Shown: positions 41,529 through 51,380, counted from the first letter of the stretch. The stretch is DNA of 64,000 nt from Anaerovibrio lipolyticus LB2005 (GCF_000621545.1 NZ_JHYA01000004.1:1-64000), one strand, 5' to 3'. Numbers and translations: made by a program. The notes: generated by a model not told the origin, from the sequence alone.

Positions 41529-42245
41529 TCAAAGAGGATTTTTATCAGGAGTTCCCGCCTTTCGTGGATAAACCTTTGGAGTGTTTTTTTCCTTTTTTAT
41601 ATAAATCACAGCCCGCTTATCTTCAAGGTATGGCAGCTTAACCTCCACACATTCTGCCTTGCCACCACCCAATATGGACAGGGCCTTTTTGGCAGCTTCA
41701 GCCTCCTCTGCAAATTTCATTCCCTTTAGGGCAGCAAAGGTACCGTTTTTCTTTACAAAGGGCAGACAATATTCTGCCAATACAGGAAGTCTGGCCACAG
41801 CACGGGACACCACCAAATCAAAGCTCTCTCTCAGCTTTTTATTTCTGGCACCCTCCTCAGCTCTGGCATGAATGCACTCCACATTTTGAAGTCCCAATTC
41901 GTCCACCACAGTCTGGAGAAAATTAATTCTTTTATTTAGAGAATCCAGAAGGGTGAGCTTTATACCAGGCTTAAAAATTTTCAAAGGAATACCGGGAAAT
42001 CCTGCTCCGGTACCCACATCTATTACGCTGATATCCCCCATAAACCTTCCATCGTCCCAGCAGGTCAGAGAATCTATCATGTGCTTTATGGCCACTTCCT
42101 TTGGCTCAGTAATGGCAGTAAGATTTATTTTTTCATTCCATTCAATAAGAAGCTGAAAATATTTATCAAACTGATCTATCTGAACTTCATTTAAGGAAAT
42201 ACCATATTTATCTGCTGCATCCTTCAAGTTCTCCTTAAAGCTCAT
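41529..42245 (-). CDS. rsmG: 16S rRNA (guanine-527-N7)-methyltransferase
   Basis: This SAM-dependent methyltransferase modifies G527 of 16S rRNA. The SAM-binding motif is [17 protein letters not shown] at about residues 75-91. The catalytic-fold segment [18 protein letters not shown] follows. The length is 238 aa. The start overlaps the end of mnmG by 11 bp, in the classical gidA-gidB order near the origin. Confidence 0.96.
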   Translation of the reverse strand: MSFKENLKDAADKYGISLNEVQIDQFDKYFQLLIEWNEKINLTAITEPKEVAIKHMIDSLTCWDDGRFMGDISVIDVGTGAGFPGIPLKIFKPGIKLTLLDSLNKRINFLQTVVDELGLQNVECIHARAEEGARNKKLRESFDLVVSRAVARLPVLAEYCLPFVKKNGTFAALKGMKFAEEAEAAKKALSILGGGKAECVEVKLPYLEDKRAVIYIKKEKNTPKVYPRKAGTPDKNPL

Positions 42246-44145
42246 TTTTTGTCTCCTCTATCCTTTTTTGCTGTTCCAGATATATCATCAGCACGGAAAT
42301 ATCAGCCGGGGATACACCGGAAATTCTGGCGGCCTGACCAATGGAAATAGGCCTTATATCAGCCAGCTTTTCTCTGGCCTCATCTCTAAGATTAGCCACA
42401 AGAGCATAATCGATGGATTCCGGAATCAGCTTCTCTTCCAGCTTCTTCATCTTCTCCACCTGTTCCAGCTGCTTCTTTATATAGCCCTCATAGGTGATGG
42501 AAATTTCCACCTGCTGCTTTGCTTCCTCATTAATCTCTGGCAAGCCGAATATTTCCTTCAATTTATCATAATTAATATCAGGACGCTTCAGCAAATCGTA
42601 AAGACTGATGGTATTGCGGATTTCCTCAATGCCATTATCTGCCAGAAGCTTCAAGGTCTCCTGATTTGGATTCAGCTTTCTTTCCTTTAATAAATCAACA
42701 GTTTCATTAATAACCGCCATCTTTTTGGTAAATCTCTCCCAGCGATCATCCTTTACAAGGCCAACCTTTCGACCCAATGGAGTCAGCCGCTGGTCCGCAT
42801 TGTCCTGACGTAAAATCAGACGGTACTCTGCTCTGGAAGTCATAATTCTATATGGCTCACTGGTACCCTTGGTAACCAAATCATCAATAAGCACACCAAT
42901 ATAGGCATCAGAACGCTTTAAAATCAATGGCTCCTTGTTCTGCACCTTCAAAGCTGCATTTATGCCCGCAATAATACCCTGGGCTGCAGCCTCCTCATAG
43001 CCAGAGGTACCGTTAGCCTGTCCTGCGGAAAATAGCCCTGATATTTTCTTAAGCTCCAGGGTTGGCTTCAGCTGCAATGGATCAAGGCAGTCATACTCAA
43101 TAGCATAGCCCGCACGCATGACCTTGGCATGCTCCAGACCAGGAATGGTGTGGAGAAAATCTATCTGTACATCCATTGGCAAAGAGGTTGACATTCCCTG
43201 TACATAAACCTCATTGGTATGCAGTCCCTCCGGCTCAAGAAACAGCTGATGTCTTTCCTTATCTGGAAATCTTATGAGCTTTGTTTCAATTGAAGGACAA
43301 TATCTTGGGCCGATGCCCTTAATAATACCATTAGCCATTGGCGCCCTATCTATATTATCCATAATAATTTTATGGGTTTGGGCATTAGTATAAGTAAGCC
43401 AGCATGGAGTCTGCTCCCTTGTGGTAATATCACTCATAAAGGAGAAATTACGGGCCTCATCATTACCCGGCTGAATCTCCATCTTATCATAATCAAGAGT
43501 TCTGGCATCTACTCTGGCAGGAGTACCAGTCTTAAAACGCATCAGCTTAATGCCTGCATCCAATAGAGACTGGGACAGCTTTTCCGCTGAGCGCTGACCG
43601 CTAGGCCCACCGGAATATGTATGAAGACCGATAATAATCTGGCCCTTTAAATATGTTCCCGTTGCCAAAATAGCCGCATCACAAAGATACTGCTCCATAT
43701 TTTCGGTGATAATACCCTTTATCTCATTATCCTCAATAATGAGCTTATCAATCATCAGCTGCTTAACATCAAGGTTTTCAGTATTTTCGCATACTTCCTT
43801 CATGCGGAACTGATAATGCTTTTTATCAGCCTGGGCACGTATGGCATGAACAGCAGGACCCTTTCCGGTATTCAGCATCCTAAACTGAATACATGTCTCA
43901 TCTGCATTAATACCCATCTGGCCACCAAGAGCATCCAGCTCCCTTACCAAATGTCCCTTGGCAGGTCCCCCAACAGAAGGATTGCATGGCATAAGGGCAA
44001 TATTATCCATACTGAGAGTAGCCAACAATGTGCTACAGCCCATACGGGCAGAAGCCAAAGCAGCCTCCACTCCCGCATGACCGGCACCAATTACAATTAC
44101 ATCATATTTTCCAGCTATAAACAGCTTGTCAGTTGCGTTTTCCAT
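42235..44145 (-). CDS. mnmG: tRNA uridine-34 carboxymethylaminomethyl-modifying FAD enzyme
   Basis: With MnmE it installs the carboxymethylaminomethyl group at wobble U34. The FAD fold is at residues 13-30 ([18 protein letters not shown]). Signature regions [18 protein letters not shown] and [16 protein letters not shown] are intact. The length is 636 aa, as in other MnmG. It lies between mnmE and rsmG, and a multi-hairpin repeat separates it from mnmE. Confidence 0.98.
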   Translation of the reverse strand: MENATDKLFIAGKYDVIVIGAGHAGVEAALASARMGCSTLLATLSMDNIALMPCNPSVGGPAKGHLVRELDALGGQMGINADETCIQFRMLNTGKGPAVHAIRAQADKKHYQFRMKEVCENTENLDVKQLMIDKLIIEDNEIKGIITENMEQYLCDAAILATGTYLKGQIIIGLHTYSGGPSGQRSAEKLSQSLLDAGIKLMRFKTGTPARVDARTLDYDKMEIQPGNDEARNFSFMSDITTREQTPCWLTYTNAQTHKIIMDNIDRAPMANGIIKGIGPRYCPSIETKLIRFPDKERHQLFLEPEGLHTNEVYVQGMSTSLPMDVQIDFLHTIPGLEHAKVMRAGYAIEYDCLDPLQLKPTLELKKISGLFSAGQANGTSGYEEAAAQGIIAGINAALKVQNKEPLILKRSDAYIGVLIDDLVTKGTSEPYRIMTSRAEYRLILRQDNADQRLTPLGRKVGLVKDDRWERFTKKMAVINETVDLLKERKLNPNQETLKLLADNGIEEIRNTISLYDLLKRPDINYDKLKEIFGLPEINEEAKQQVEISITYEGYIKKQLEQVEKMKKLEEKLIPESIDYALVANLRDEAREKLADIRPISIGQAARISGVSPADISVLMIYLEQQKRIEETKNEL

Positions 44146-44156
44146 TTATAAAATAC

Positions 44157-44233
44157 CTCATCCGGCTGCCAATGGCAGCTACCGTCGGAGCTCTGCTCCT
44201 AGTACCTTTAGGTGCTTCCCCAGAGGGGAAGGC
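44157..44233. repeat. Multi-hairpin intergenic repeat
   Basis: Four short hairpins with 3-4-nt loops follow each other. They are GCTGCC-AAT-GGCAGC (44165-44179), GGAGC-TCT-GCTCC (44187-44199), TACC-TTTA-GGTG (44203-44214) and CTTCCCC-AGA-GGGGAAG (44215-44231). Read on the minus strand it starts with the CCTTCCCC hairpin and ends in GGATGAGG. This style is seen in dispersed repeats of gut Firmicutes. Confidence 0.65.
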
Positions 44234-44236
44234 TAT

Positions 44237-45655
44237 TTATTTTCCAATACAGAAATTACTGAATATCTGATCTACAATATCGTCCTCAATGGTTTCTCCG
44301 GTTATTTCTCCCAGCTTTTCCCAGGCACTGCGAAGATCAATGACGATAAAGTCCTCACTCATACCCATATCAATTGTATTTATTGTTTCATCCAAAAGAT
44401 TAGCTGTCTGACGGAGAATTTCCCCCTGACGGGCATCACAAAGAGCCTGACTCTCCACAATATTAGTATGTCCGCCATAAACTATATCCTTAAGAAGGTT
44501 CTCAAGGGTATCCTTTCCTTCACCGCTCTTGGCGGACATAGGAACAATGCCACGAATCCTTGCATTGTGGCAATTCTTTATTTTTTCACTAATAATATCG
44601 TTATTTGTATCAGCTGACAAGTCCATTTTATTCATTATAACAATGACATTTCCCGGACAATTATCCATGAGCTGAATTATCTCCTCATCCTCTGAATTCA
44701 GCTCCTCATTGCTATCAAAAACTGCCAGCACAAGCTCTGCGTCATTGGCGTATGAATAAGCCTTTTCCACACCAATTTTTTCTACGATATCATCGGTATT
44801 GCGAATCCCTGCAGTATCAATCAGACGTAAAGGAATACCACCAATATTTACATATTCCTCAATGCTGTCACGGGTAGTACCGGGAACATCAGTAACAATG
44901 GCCCGCTCCTGTCCCAAAAGAAGATTCATAATGCTTGATTTTCCCGCATTAGGTTTACCAATAATAGCGGTTTTAAGTCCATCCCTAAGAATAATCCCCG
45001 TATTGGCTGATTCCAGAATTTTTCTAATTTTATCCTGCAGCAGCTTAACCTTTTCACGGGTATCCTCAAAGTCCATTCCCTCAATATCATCCTCTGGAAA
45101 ATCAATGGAGGCCTCAAGATGGGCAATGATGCTCAAAATATCATTACGAAAGGCCTTTATTTTATCGGAAAAGCCACCTGAAAGATGACTCATGGCCATT
45201 TGTAGTGAAGCCTTAGTCTTGGCATTTATTACATCCATTACGGCCTGGGCCTGACTTAAGTCAAGTCTGCCATTTAAAAAGGCCCGCTTGGTAAATTCTC
45301 CCGGCTCAGCAGCTCTTGCCCCCATGCGATATGTAAGGGATAATATTTCCCGCATAACAATGCTGCCACCGTGACACTGAATTTCCACCACGTCCTCGCA
45401 GGTATATGAATTTGGAGCATTCATCACAATACAAATAGCCTCATCAATGATCTTGCCCTGTTCATCCTGGACCTTACCATAAATAGCCGTTCTGTAGCCA
45501 TATTCCTCAATGGACTTTGCAGCAAAGGGTCTGAAAATCTTATTGGCAATGGAAATGGCTTTTTCGCCGCTGATTCTAATAATACCAATACCGCCTTCTC
45601 CGGGAGCTGTGGCAATGGCACTGATGGTTTCATCCATCAATTTTTTCTCCTGCAT
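44237..45655 (-). CDS. mnmE: tRNA modification GTPase MnmE
   Basis: This is the GTPase partner of MnmG in U34 modification. The N-terminal folate-binding domain begins DETISAIATAPGEGGIGIIR. The G domain holds GKPNAGKSS (P loop), DVPGTTRDS, DTAG and NKMD. The C terminus ends in CIGK, with the catalytic Cys. Two starts are possible. The ATG at 45655 has GGAGGA 3-4 nt upstream, and the ATG at 45637 has AGGAG 9 nt upstream and begins in register with the family. The total is 472 or 466 aa. Confidence 0.97.
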   Translation of the reverse strand: MQEKKLMDETISAIATAPGEGGIGIIRISGEKAISIANKIFRPFAAKSIEEYGYRTAIYGKVQDEQGKIIDEAICIVMNAPNSYTCEDVVEIQCHGGSIVMREILSLTYRMGARAAEPGEFTKRAFLNGRLDLSQAQAVMDVINAKTKASLQMAMSHLSGGFSDKIKAFRNDILSIIAHLEASIDFPEDDIEGMDFEDTREKVKLLQDKIRKILESANTGIILRDGLKTAIIGKPNAGKSSIMNLLLGQERAIVTDVPGTTRDSIEEYVNIGGIPLRLIDTAGIRNTDDIVEKIGVEKAYSYANDAELVLAVFDSNEELNSEDEEIIQLMDNCPGNVIVIMNKMDLSADTNNDIISEKIKNCHNARIRGIVPMSAKSGEGKDTLENLLKDIVYGGHTNIVESQALCDARQGEILRQTANLLDETINTIDMGMSEDFIVIDLRSAWEKLGEITGETIEDDIVDQIFSNFCIGK

Positions 45656-45685
45656 AAATCCTCCAAATTCATATTTAACAAAATA

Positions 45686-45718
45686 TAGAAAAGGCTGTCC
45701 CCAAAGGTGAGACAGCCT
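45686..45718 (-). terminator. Terminator between jag and mnmE
   Basis: AGGCTGTC/GACAGCCT (45692-45699 and 45711-45718) plus an inner CC/GG pair form the stem. TTTTC follows on the minus strand. Confidence 0.75.
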
Positions 45719-45744
45719 CTATAAATCATATTTCCTGGAGAGAA

Positions 45745-46416
45745 TTAATCTTCTCTGTCCTTGCGCTCATGATAATCGCGACGGCCACCACGCTTCAGTT
45801 CAATTACAACCTTACGATAAGGCTCATCACCAGAGCTATAGGTAGATACGCGATAATTATCCTGCAATGCCATGTGAATAATCTTTCTTTCATGACGATT
45901 CATTGGCTCCAGAACAATGCGTTCTCCAGTTCTTCTTACCTTGTCAGCCAATCTCATAGCCAGACGGCGCAGGGTATCCTCACGACGGCTTCTGTAGTTC
46001 TCAATATCGATAATAACGCGAACCTTATTATCAGTGAGACCGCGGTTAGCAGCCAGATTTGAAAGGTACTGCAAAGAATCAAGAGTCTGACCATGCTTAC
46101 CAATCAAAATGCCCAAATTATCGCCAATAAGATTGAAAATAGTACCATCCTCAGACTCGCTCTTTTCAATCTCTATATCCAGCTTCATAGCCTTAAAGAT
46201 ATCACTAAGGAATTTTTCTGCCTTTTCAATAGGTGAGAGTTCACGAACTACGGCCTTAACCCTTGCTGGCTTGCCACCAAGCAACCCCAGGAACCCCTTA
46301 GTTGGCTCCACAACCTCTACAAATTCAACTAAAGCAGGGTCAACACCAAGCTCACTCAAGGCAGCCTGCTTTGCTTCATCAACTGTTTTACCAGTCTTCT
46401 CAACTTCTAAAGACAT
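45745..46416 (-). CDS. jag: RNA-binding protein Jag/KhpB (Jag-N, KH and R3H domains)
   Basis: This 223-aa protein has an N-terminal Jag domain (EKTGKTVDEAKQAALSELG, with GFLGLLGGKPARV). A KH domain has the loop IGKHGQT, and an R3H domain has MNRHERKIIHMAL. It binds RNA and in relatives influences division and cell-wall synthesis. It lies 4 bp after yidC, as usual in Firmicute origin clusters. Confidence 0.95.
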   Translation of the reverse strand: MSLEVEKTGKTVDEAKQAALSELGVDPALVEFVEVVEPTKGFLGLLGGKPARVKAVVRELSPIEKAEKFLSDIFKAMKLDIEIEKSESEDGTIFNLIGDNLGILIGKHGQTLDSLQYLSNLAANRGLTDNKVRVIIDIENYRSRREDTLRRLAMRLADKVRRTGERIVLEPMNRHERKIIHMALQDNYRVSTYSSGDEPYRKVVIELKRGGRRDYHERKDRED

Positions 46417-46420
46417 TAAA

Positions 46421-47089
46421 TCAAGCAGCCTCCTTCTGGTCTTCTTTTCTGAACATATACCACTGCTGAGCCATCTGACATATATTCATTACTACCCAAT
46501 ACAGTACCAGACCTGCTGGGAAATTAATGGAGATGTAACCAATAAATATTGGCATGATGTACATCATCATCTTCATCTGCTGATTTTCCTGACCATTCAT
46601 TGCCATGGACTGACGCTGAGCCAGATAAGTAGTCAACGCAGAGAGAAGAGGCAATATATAGGTTGGGTCGGAATCAGACAGGCTGGACAACCATAAGAAG
46701 GTTGGATCACCGGAATACTCCAATCCGTACAGAGAATAATAAACACCCATGAGAATTGGCATCTGTACCAGAAGTGGCAGACAGCCTGCCAAAGGATTTA
46801 CCCCAGACTCCTGATAAAGCTCACCCATCTTCTGCTGCATGAGCTGTGGGTTATTCTTATAATCCTTCTGGATTTTCTTTAATTTTGGCTGAATCTCCTG
46901 CATTGCCTTCATGGACTTAATCTGCTTTGCATTTAAAGGATAAAGACAAAGCTTTACGCAGATAGTCATGAGAATGATGGCAACACCATAGTTTGGAAAG
47001 CCGGCCGCAACAGTAATGTTGTAAAAACCGTCCATAATAAGGCGGAAAAGATTTACAACAGGCTCAAATGCCGATGCTAAAAAATCCAA
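46421..47089 (-). CDS. yidC: Membrane protein insertase YidC (Oxa1/SpoIIIJ type)
   Basis: It inserts membrane proteins with or without SecYEG. The 222-aa protein has the five-helix insertase core and no large periplasmic domain. The motifs are NYGVAIILMTICVKLCLYPL, ESGVNPLAGCLPLLVQMPI and INFPAGLVLYWVVMNI. It starts with a TTG codon preceded by AGGATG. It is not a typical lipoprotein at the N terminus, unlike many Gram-positive YidC proteins. Confidence 0.96.
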   Translation of the reverse strand: MDFLASAFEPVVNLFRLIMDGFYNITVAAGFPNYGVAIILMTICVKLCLYPLNAKQIKSMKAMQEIQPKLKKIQKDYKNNPQLMQQKMGELYQESGVNPLAGCLPLLVQMPILMGVYYSLYGLEYSGDPTFLWLSSLSDSDPTYILPLLSALTTYLAQRQSMAMNGQENQQMKMMMYIMPIFIGYISINFPAGLVLYWVVMNICQMAQQWYMFRKEDQKEAA

Positions 47090-47145
47090 TTTAACACATC
47101 CTAATTTCTACAGTATAAAAACTGTCAAAAAAATAAAATCCTATT

Positions 47146-47358
47146 TTACGGAACCGGATCATATCCACCTTTATGAAATGGATGACAACGAAGAATTCTC
47201 TTTATTGCCAGATATCCACCCTTCACGGGTCCGTATTTTTCAATAGCAATCATCGCATATTCCGAACAGGTGGGAACATAGCGACAGGAAGGCGGCTTAA
47301 GTGGTGAAATATAAGAGCAATAAAACTCGATCATGAATAACATGAATTTCTTCACCAA
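47146..47358 (-). CDS. yidD: Membrane protein insertion efficiency factor YidD
   Basis: This is the small family protein between rnpA and yidC. It is 70 aa, with the conserved [20 protein letters not shown] and [19 protein letters not shown]. It is an amphipathic membrane-associated protein thought to aid insertion. It begins with TTG or the adjacent GTG. Confidence 0.95.
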   Translation of the reverse strand: MVKKFMLFMIEFYCSYISPLKPPSCRYVPTCSEYAMIAIEKYGPVKGGYLAIKRILRCHPFHKGGYDPVP

Positions 47359-47364
47359 TTATTC

Positions 47365-47712
47365 TCATCTCCCAAAAATTTCGGCCTTTCTGCCCAAGTT
47401 GAGAAAAGCCTTTTCGATAACATTGTATTTAACTTCCACAGCTGGTTTCCTGCCAACCAAGAGGATACAAATATCCCTCTTTATATCCTGCTGGTGCAAC
47501 CGGTAACACTCACGCATAAGACGCTTGACTCTATTACGCGCTACTGCATTGCCCAGTTTTTTTCCGGCAGCAAAGCCAACCTTGTCCTCCAGCCCGCTTG
47601 CTGTGAAGACATACAATACTAAGTACCTGTTTGCATAGGATTTCCCAAAACGGTGGACCTTTTGAAAATCGTTCCTACGACGCAGGATCCGACTTTTAGG
47701 TAACTTGTACAT
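47365..47712 (-). CDS. rnpA: Ribonuclease P protein component
   Basis: This is the protein subunit of RNase P, which matures tRNA 5' ends with the M1-type RNA. The 115-aa protein has the central RNR motif AVARNRVKRLMRECYR and the N-terminal LRRRNDFQKVHRFGKS. GAGGAT lies upstream of the ATG. A long hairpin (47742-47791) precedes its ribosome binding site. Confidence 0.97.
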   Translation of the reverse strand: MYKLPKSRILRRRNDFQKVHRFGKSYANRYLVLYVFTASGLEDKVGFAAGKKLGNAVARNRVKRLMRECYRLHQQDIKRDICILLVGRKPAVEVKYNVIEKAFLNLGRKAEIFGR

Positions 47713-47741
47713 GGCAAAATCCTCATTTCAGCAAATAGAAC

Positions 47742-47818
47742 ATAGAACCAGATACATAACTCATAAAAATAACGAGTATAACTGGTTCTATAGAGAAAAA
47801 TAGGCCACCGAAGTGACC
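47742..47818 (-). terminator. rpmH terminator followed by a long hairpin before rnpA
   Basis: On the minus strand GGTCAC-TTCG-GTGGCC (47803-47818) is followed by TATTTTTCTC, a full intrinsic terminator for rpmH. Directly after it, arms 47782-47791 and 47742-47751 (ATAGAACCAG/CTGGTTCTAT) form a 10-bp stem, with ACTC/GAGT inside, before rnpA. Together they would lower rnpA expression relative to rpmH. Confidence 0.7.
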
Positions 47819-47824
47819 ATATTA

Positions 47825-47959
47825 TTAAGCTGAAATCTTCTTTCTGCCTCTAGCACGTCTTCTAGCTAAAACCTGACGGCCACCCTTAGTCTTCATACGC
47901 TCACGGAAACCATGAGTCTTCTTCTTCCAATGATTGTTAGGCTGATAAGTCTGCTTCAA
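47825..47959 (-). CDS. rpmH: 50S ribosomal protein L34
   Basis: The 44-aa product begins [19 protein letters not shown] and ends [10 protein letters not shown], an ordinary L34. The start codon is TTG (47957-47959) with GGAGGT 7 nt upstream, so ATG-only searches miss it. It is the first gene of the leftward origin cluster. Its promoter is at 48043-48072. Confidence 0.97.
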   Translation of the reverse strand: MKQTYQPNNHWKKKTHGFRERMKTKGGRQVLARRRARGRKKISA

Positions 47960-48042
47960 TGTTGGCACCTCCTTATATTATTACGAGCAAAATACTCGGT
48001 CAAACCGCAATTACACATAGTCCTTGGATTTTAACTAACAAG

Positions 48043-48072
48043 ATTATAGACCACGCATTATTGTAGTGTCAA
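48043..48072 (-). promoter_or_regulatory. rpmH promoter
   Basis: A perfect TTGACA (48067-48072) lies 18 nt before a perfect TATAAT (48043-48048) on the minus strand. The leader of about 80 nt contains small CGGT/ACCG and CGAG/CTCG hairpins. Confidence 0.8.
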
Positions 48073-48111
48073 GAAAAAATACTAGGCAGGCTGGGTATAA
48101 GTCAATATTTT

Positions 48112-48350
48112 TGTGGATAAATCCTTCTTTTGAATTACATATACACCATTTTTTGTTGATAACTCCAAGATATTCTGCTATTATTATGAAGGTATTTCAC
48201 ATATACTTATCAACAGAGTCCGAGCTATACTTTTCGGATATATTATATAGAAGAAAATCATAAAAATATAATACACAAAATACCCAAACACTTGATTTAT
48301 CCACATACTTATTAACAAATGTGGATAAATTTATTTATCTGTTGATTATT
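48112..48350. other. oriC: Origin of replication, upstream DnaA-box region (oriC, part 1)
   Basis: Between rpmH and dnaA lie TGTGGATAA (48112-48120), TGTTGATAA (48154-48162), TTATCAACA (48207-48215), TTATCCACA (48297-48305), TTATTAACA (48309-48317) and TGTGGATAA (48320-48328). Three are exact consensus boxes. Together with the dnaA-dnaN gap this makes a bipartite, Bacillus-like origin. Confidence 0.85.
48156..48184 (+). promoter_or_regulatory. dnaA promoter, overlapped by a DnaA box
   Basis: TTGATA (48156-48161) lies 17 nt before TATTAT (48179-48184). The -35 box lies inside the DnaA box at 48154-48162, which fits DnaA autorepression. Confidence 0.65.
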
Positions 48351-48370
48351 TTTCGAGGAGAATTTTAGAG

Positions 48371-49762
48371 ATGAATCAAGACCAGCTTAATGAAATTTGG
48401 GACAGAATAATCACTGAGCTTCAGAATACATTGGCACCACAGGTAATTGAAAACTGGTTATCAATGCTGAGCCCTATGGATTATGACAATAATGTGATTG
48501 TTTTAAGTGCTCCAAATGATATTGTAAAAAAATTCATTGACGAGCGTTACATGACTATTATTGTGGACGCCTGCAAAAACACCCTTAACAAATCTGATGT
48601 TTCTTTTGAAATAAAGGTTGTTGAAAAGGCAGCTCCTGAACCTGAAGAACCAGTGGAAAATCTTTTCAATGACAATGATGGCAAGGCTTCCTTTGTGGCA
48701 GCCTATGATACCCCTGGTCAGATTGCACCTGGCGATGCTTCATCACTGAATCCACGTTATATTTTCGATACCTTTGTAGCCGGCAGCTTCAACCGTATAG
48801 CCTATGCCGCTGCCCAGGCTGTTGCCAAGAATCCTGGTAAAAACTACAATCCGCTGTTCATGTACGGCGGTGTGGGACTTGGCAAAACCCATCTCATGCA
48901 TGCCATTGGCCATGAGGTATTAAAAAACAATCCTGAAAAGAGAGTTCTCTATATCACTTCTGAGAAGTTCACCAACGAGCTTATTAACTCCATTCGTGAT
49001 AACACCACTGAGGCTTTCAGACAGAAATACAGAAATATTGACCTATTGATGGTTGACGATATTCAGTTCCTTTCCAAAAAGGAGAGAACCCAGGAGGAAT
49101 TTTTCCATACCTTTAATGCTCTCCATCAGGCCAACAAGCAGATTGTACTGTCCTCAGATAGACCTCCACATGAAATCAAAACTCTGGAGGAGCGTCTTAG
49201 TTCCCGCTTTGCCGGCGGTATGCTGACAGATATTCAGCCTCCTGATTTGGAAACAAGAATTGCCATTCTGAAAAAGAAAACTGAAGCAGAGCATATTGAT
49301 GTGCCAAACGAAGCCCTGGTTTACATAGCCAGCCGCATTGATAACAACATCCGTGAGCTGGAGGGCGCTCTCACAAGAGTGGTTGCCTACTCCGAGCTTA
49401 TTGGTGAAAAGATCACAACTGATTTGGTGGCAGATACATTAAAGGATGTATACCCTGAAAATCACAATAAGGAAATCACCATGGATGTTATTCAGGAGGT
49501 TGTGGCCAACCACTTTAATCTTAAGGTGGAAGACCTTAACAGCAGTAAGCGCACCAAGGCACTGGCTTATCCAAGACAGATTGCCATGTATCTCTGTCGC
49601 GAGCTGACCAATTCTTCACTGCCACAAATTGGTGAATTCTTTGGTGGCAGAGACCATACTACGGTTCTTCATGCCCACACCAAGATTAGCGAGGAAAAGG
49701 GCGAAAACATAAAACTTGATAATACTCTACAGGAACTTACCAAGCGCATTGAAAGACTTTAA
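48371..49762 (+). CDS. dnaA: Chromosomal replication initiator DnaA
   Basis: This AAA+ initiator binds DnaA boxes and opens the origin. The 463-aa protein has domain I at the N terminus (NEIWDRIITELQNTLAP), a short acidic domain II linker, and the AAA+ core with GGVGLGKTHLMHAIG and LLMVDDIQF. Domain IV carries the signature GGRDHTTVLHAHTKI. AGGAG precedes the ATG. The gene is flanked by both halves of the origin. Confidence 0.99.
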   Translation: MNQDQLNEIWDRIITELQNTLAPQVIENWLSMLSPMDYDNNVIVLSAPNDIVKKFIDERYMTIIVDACKNTLNKSDVSFEIKVVEKAAPEPEEPVENLFNDNDGKASFVAAYDTPGQIAPGDASSLNPRYIFDTFVAGSFNRIAYAAAQAVAKNPGKNYNPLFMYGGVGLGKTHLMHAIGHEVLKNNPEKRVLYITSEKFTNELINSIRDNTTEAFRQKYRNIDLLMVDDIQFLSKKERTQEEFFHTFNALHQANKQIVLSSDRPPHEIKTLEERLSSRFAGGMLTDIQPPDLETRIAILKKKTEAEHIDVPNEALVYIASRIDNNIRELEGALTRVVAYSELIGEKITTDLVADTLKDVYPENHNKEITMDVIQEVVANHFNLKVEDLNSSKRTKALAYPRQIAMYLCRELTNSSLPQIGEFFGGRDHTTVLHAHTKISEEKGENIKLDNTLQELTKRIERL

Positions 49763-49781
49763 GCAATTATTCCACATTTTC

Positions 49782-49995
49782 TGTGAATAACTATGTATAT
49801 TCCCTGTAGAAGAAATGTAGATAAAATTAAGGGAAGGATTATTCTGTGATTACTGTGGATATCCTTCCCTGTTTTATCAACTTTTTATAAACATGTGGAC
49901 TTTCTTTTTTTTCAAAGACTCCATCCACTTATCCACTTTTCCACAGGCCCTACTATTACGACTACTATTTTTTATATATATAATCATCATAAATA
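49782..49995 (+). other. oriC: Origin of replication, unwinding region with DnaA-trio (oriC, part 2)
   Basis: In the dnaA-dnaN gap there are TGTGAATAA (49782-49790), TGTGGATAT (49854-49862), TTATCCACT (49929-49937) and TTTTCCACA (49937-49945). A GC patch GGCCC follows, then the triplet run TACTATTACGACTACTAT (49951-49968), then the AT-rich TTTTTTATATATATAAT. This order (boxes, GC patch, DnaA-trio, AT-rich) is the basal unwinding system described for Bacillus subtilis. Confidence 0.85.
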
Positions 49996-50012
49996 CATAA
50001 GGGGTGCATAAC

Positions 50013-51128
50013 ATGAAATTTATATGCCAAAAAAACGATTTACTCCAGGCAATTCAAACTGTATCAAAGGCAGTTTCCTCAAAGCCTCAAAATCCAATCC
50101 TTTCAGGAATCTATATAAAAGCAGAAAATAATACCTTGGAGCTTCAGGCCACAGATTATGAAATCGGCATTATCTGTAAAATAGAGGCTGAGGTATCAGA
50201 ACCGGGCAATATTGTATTATCTGGCAGATATATTCAGGATGTTATAAGAAAGCTCCCTGGTGTTACTGTGGAATTTGAATATGATCGTCAGGAGAAAATC
50301 TCCCATATTCGCTCCAATCGTTCCCATTTCACATTGCTCAGCATGTCTGCTGACGATTTTCCTATTATTAAGAAATTAGAGGCAAATAAGAGCTTTACTA
50401 TAATGGATAATGTGCTTCAGGAGCTTATTGGCAGAACCACCTTTGCCTGCTCCAATGAAGAAGCAAGACCTGTATTTACAGGCTGTTTACTGGAACTTAA
50501 CGATGCTTCTGTAGTCATGGTTTCCACTGATACAAAGAGATTGGCTATTCAGTCAAAGGTTCTGGAGGACTTTGAGGGCCAGAGCAAGATGATTATTCCT
50601 TCAAAGATTTTGAATGAAATTCATAAGCTGCTGTCCTCTGATATGCCACGTCCTGTAAATATCAATTACAATTCCAACCAGATTAGCTTTGAATTTGATA
50701 ATACATATATTTCTTCACGTCTTATTGATGGACAGTTCCCTGATTATCATAGGGTAATGCCAAGTGATTTTGGTACCAGAATAAAGCTGAATACCGAGGA
50801 GTTCCGTTCCGTTGTGGACAGAACTGCTCTTATTTCCCGTACCAATGATTACAACGTAGCCACCATGGAATTTGCCAATGGTATGGTTCGTATTACCTCT
50901 GATAACCCGGAAATCGGTAATGCCGATGAGTCCCTTACTGCTGAAATTGATGGTGATGATATTGTTATTTCCTTCAATGCTGACTTTGTTTCAGATGTAT
51001 TGAAGATTATCAACACCAAGGAATTCTATATGTCACTTAATAATTCACTGAGCCCTGCAGCTATTCGTATGCTGGATGATGAATCCTTTACTTATATCAT
51101 CACACCAGTTCGTACTCCGGGCCAGTAA
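50013..51128 (+). CDS. dnaN: DNA polymerase III sliding clamp (beta subunit)
   Basis: This ring-shaped processivity factor begins MKFICQKNDLLQAIQTVSKA and ends with the conserved ALRML-like AIRMLDDESFTYIITPVR. The ATG at 50013 is chosen, with AAGGGG 8 nt upstream. A GTG frame beginning at 50004 overlaps that site. The protein is 371 aa. Confidence 0.98.
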   Translation: MKFICQKNDLLQAIQTVSKAVSSKPQNPILSGIYIKAENNTLELQATDYEIGIICKIEAEVSEPGNIVLSGRYIQDVIRKLPGVTVEFEYDRQEKISHIRSNRSHFTLLSMSADDFPIIKKLEANKSFTIMDNVLQELIGRTTFACSNEEARPVFTGCLLELNDASVVMVSTDTKRLAIQSKVLEDFEGQSKMIIPSKILNEIHKLLSSDMPRPVNINYNSNQISFEFDNTYISSRLIDGQFPDYHRVMPSDFGTRIKLNTEEFRSVVDRTALISRTNDYNVATMEFANGMVRITSDNPEIGNADESLTAEIDGDDIVISFNADFVSDVLKIINTKEFYMSLNNSLSPAAIRMLDDESFTYIITPVRTPGQ

Positions 51129-51143
51129 TCAAAGAGGTAAGCT

Positions 51144-51374
51144 ATGTCTAATATTGAAAAAATAGAAGTAAATACTGAAACTATACAGCTGGACCAGTTT
51201 TTAAAATGGGCCGGTGTTTTGGAATCCGGTGGCCAGGTGAAGCTCATGATCGAGGATGAGATGATTCTGGTAAATGGGATAGTGGAAACAGCCCGCCGCA
51301 AAAAGCTCCATGACGGTGATGTGGTAGAAATCAAGGAAATGGGCTCATGGCAGGTTGTTTTCAAGGGAGAATAA
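51144..51374 (+). CDS. yaaA: S4-domain RNA-binding protein (YaaA type)
   Basis: This 76-aa single S4 domain protein contains LDQFLKWAGVLESGGQVKLM and ILVNGIVETARRKKLHDGD. It is the conserved small gene between dnaN and recF in Firmicutes. It presumably binds structured RNA; its role is not settled. Confidence 0.93.
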   Translation: MSNIEKIEVNTETIQLDQFLKWAGVLESGGQVKLMIEDEMILVNGIVETARRKKLHDGDVVEIKEMGSWQVVFKGE

Positions 51375-51380
51375 CAGGTC

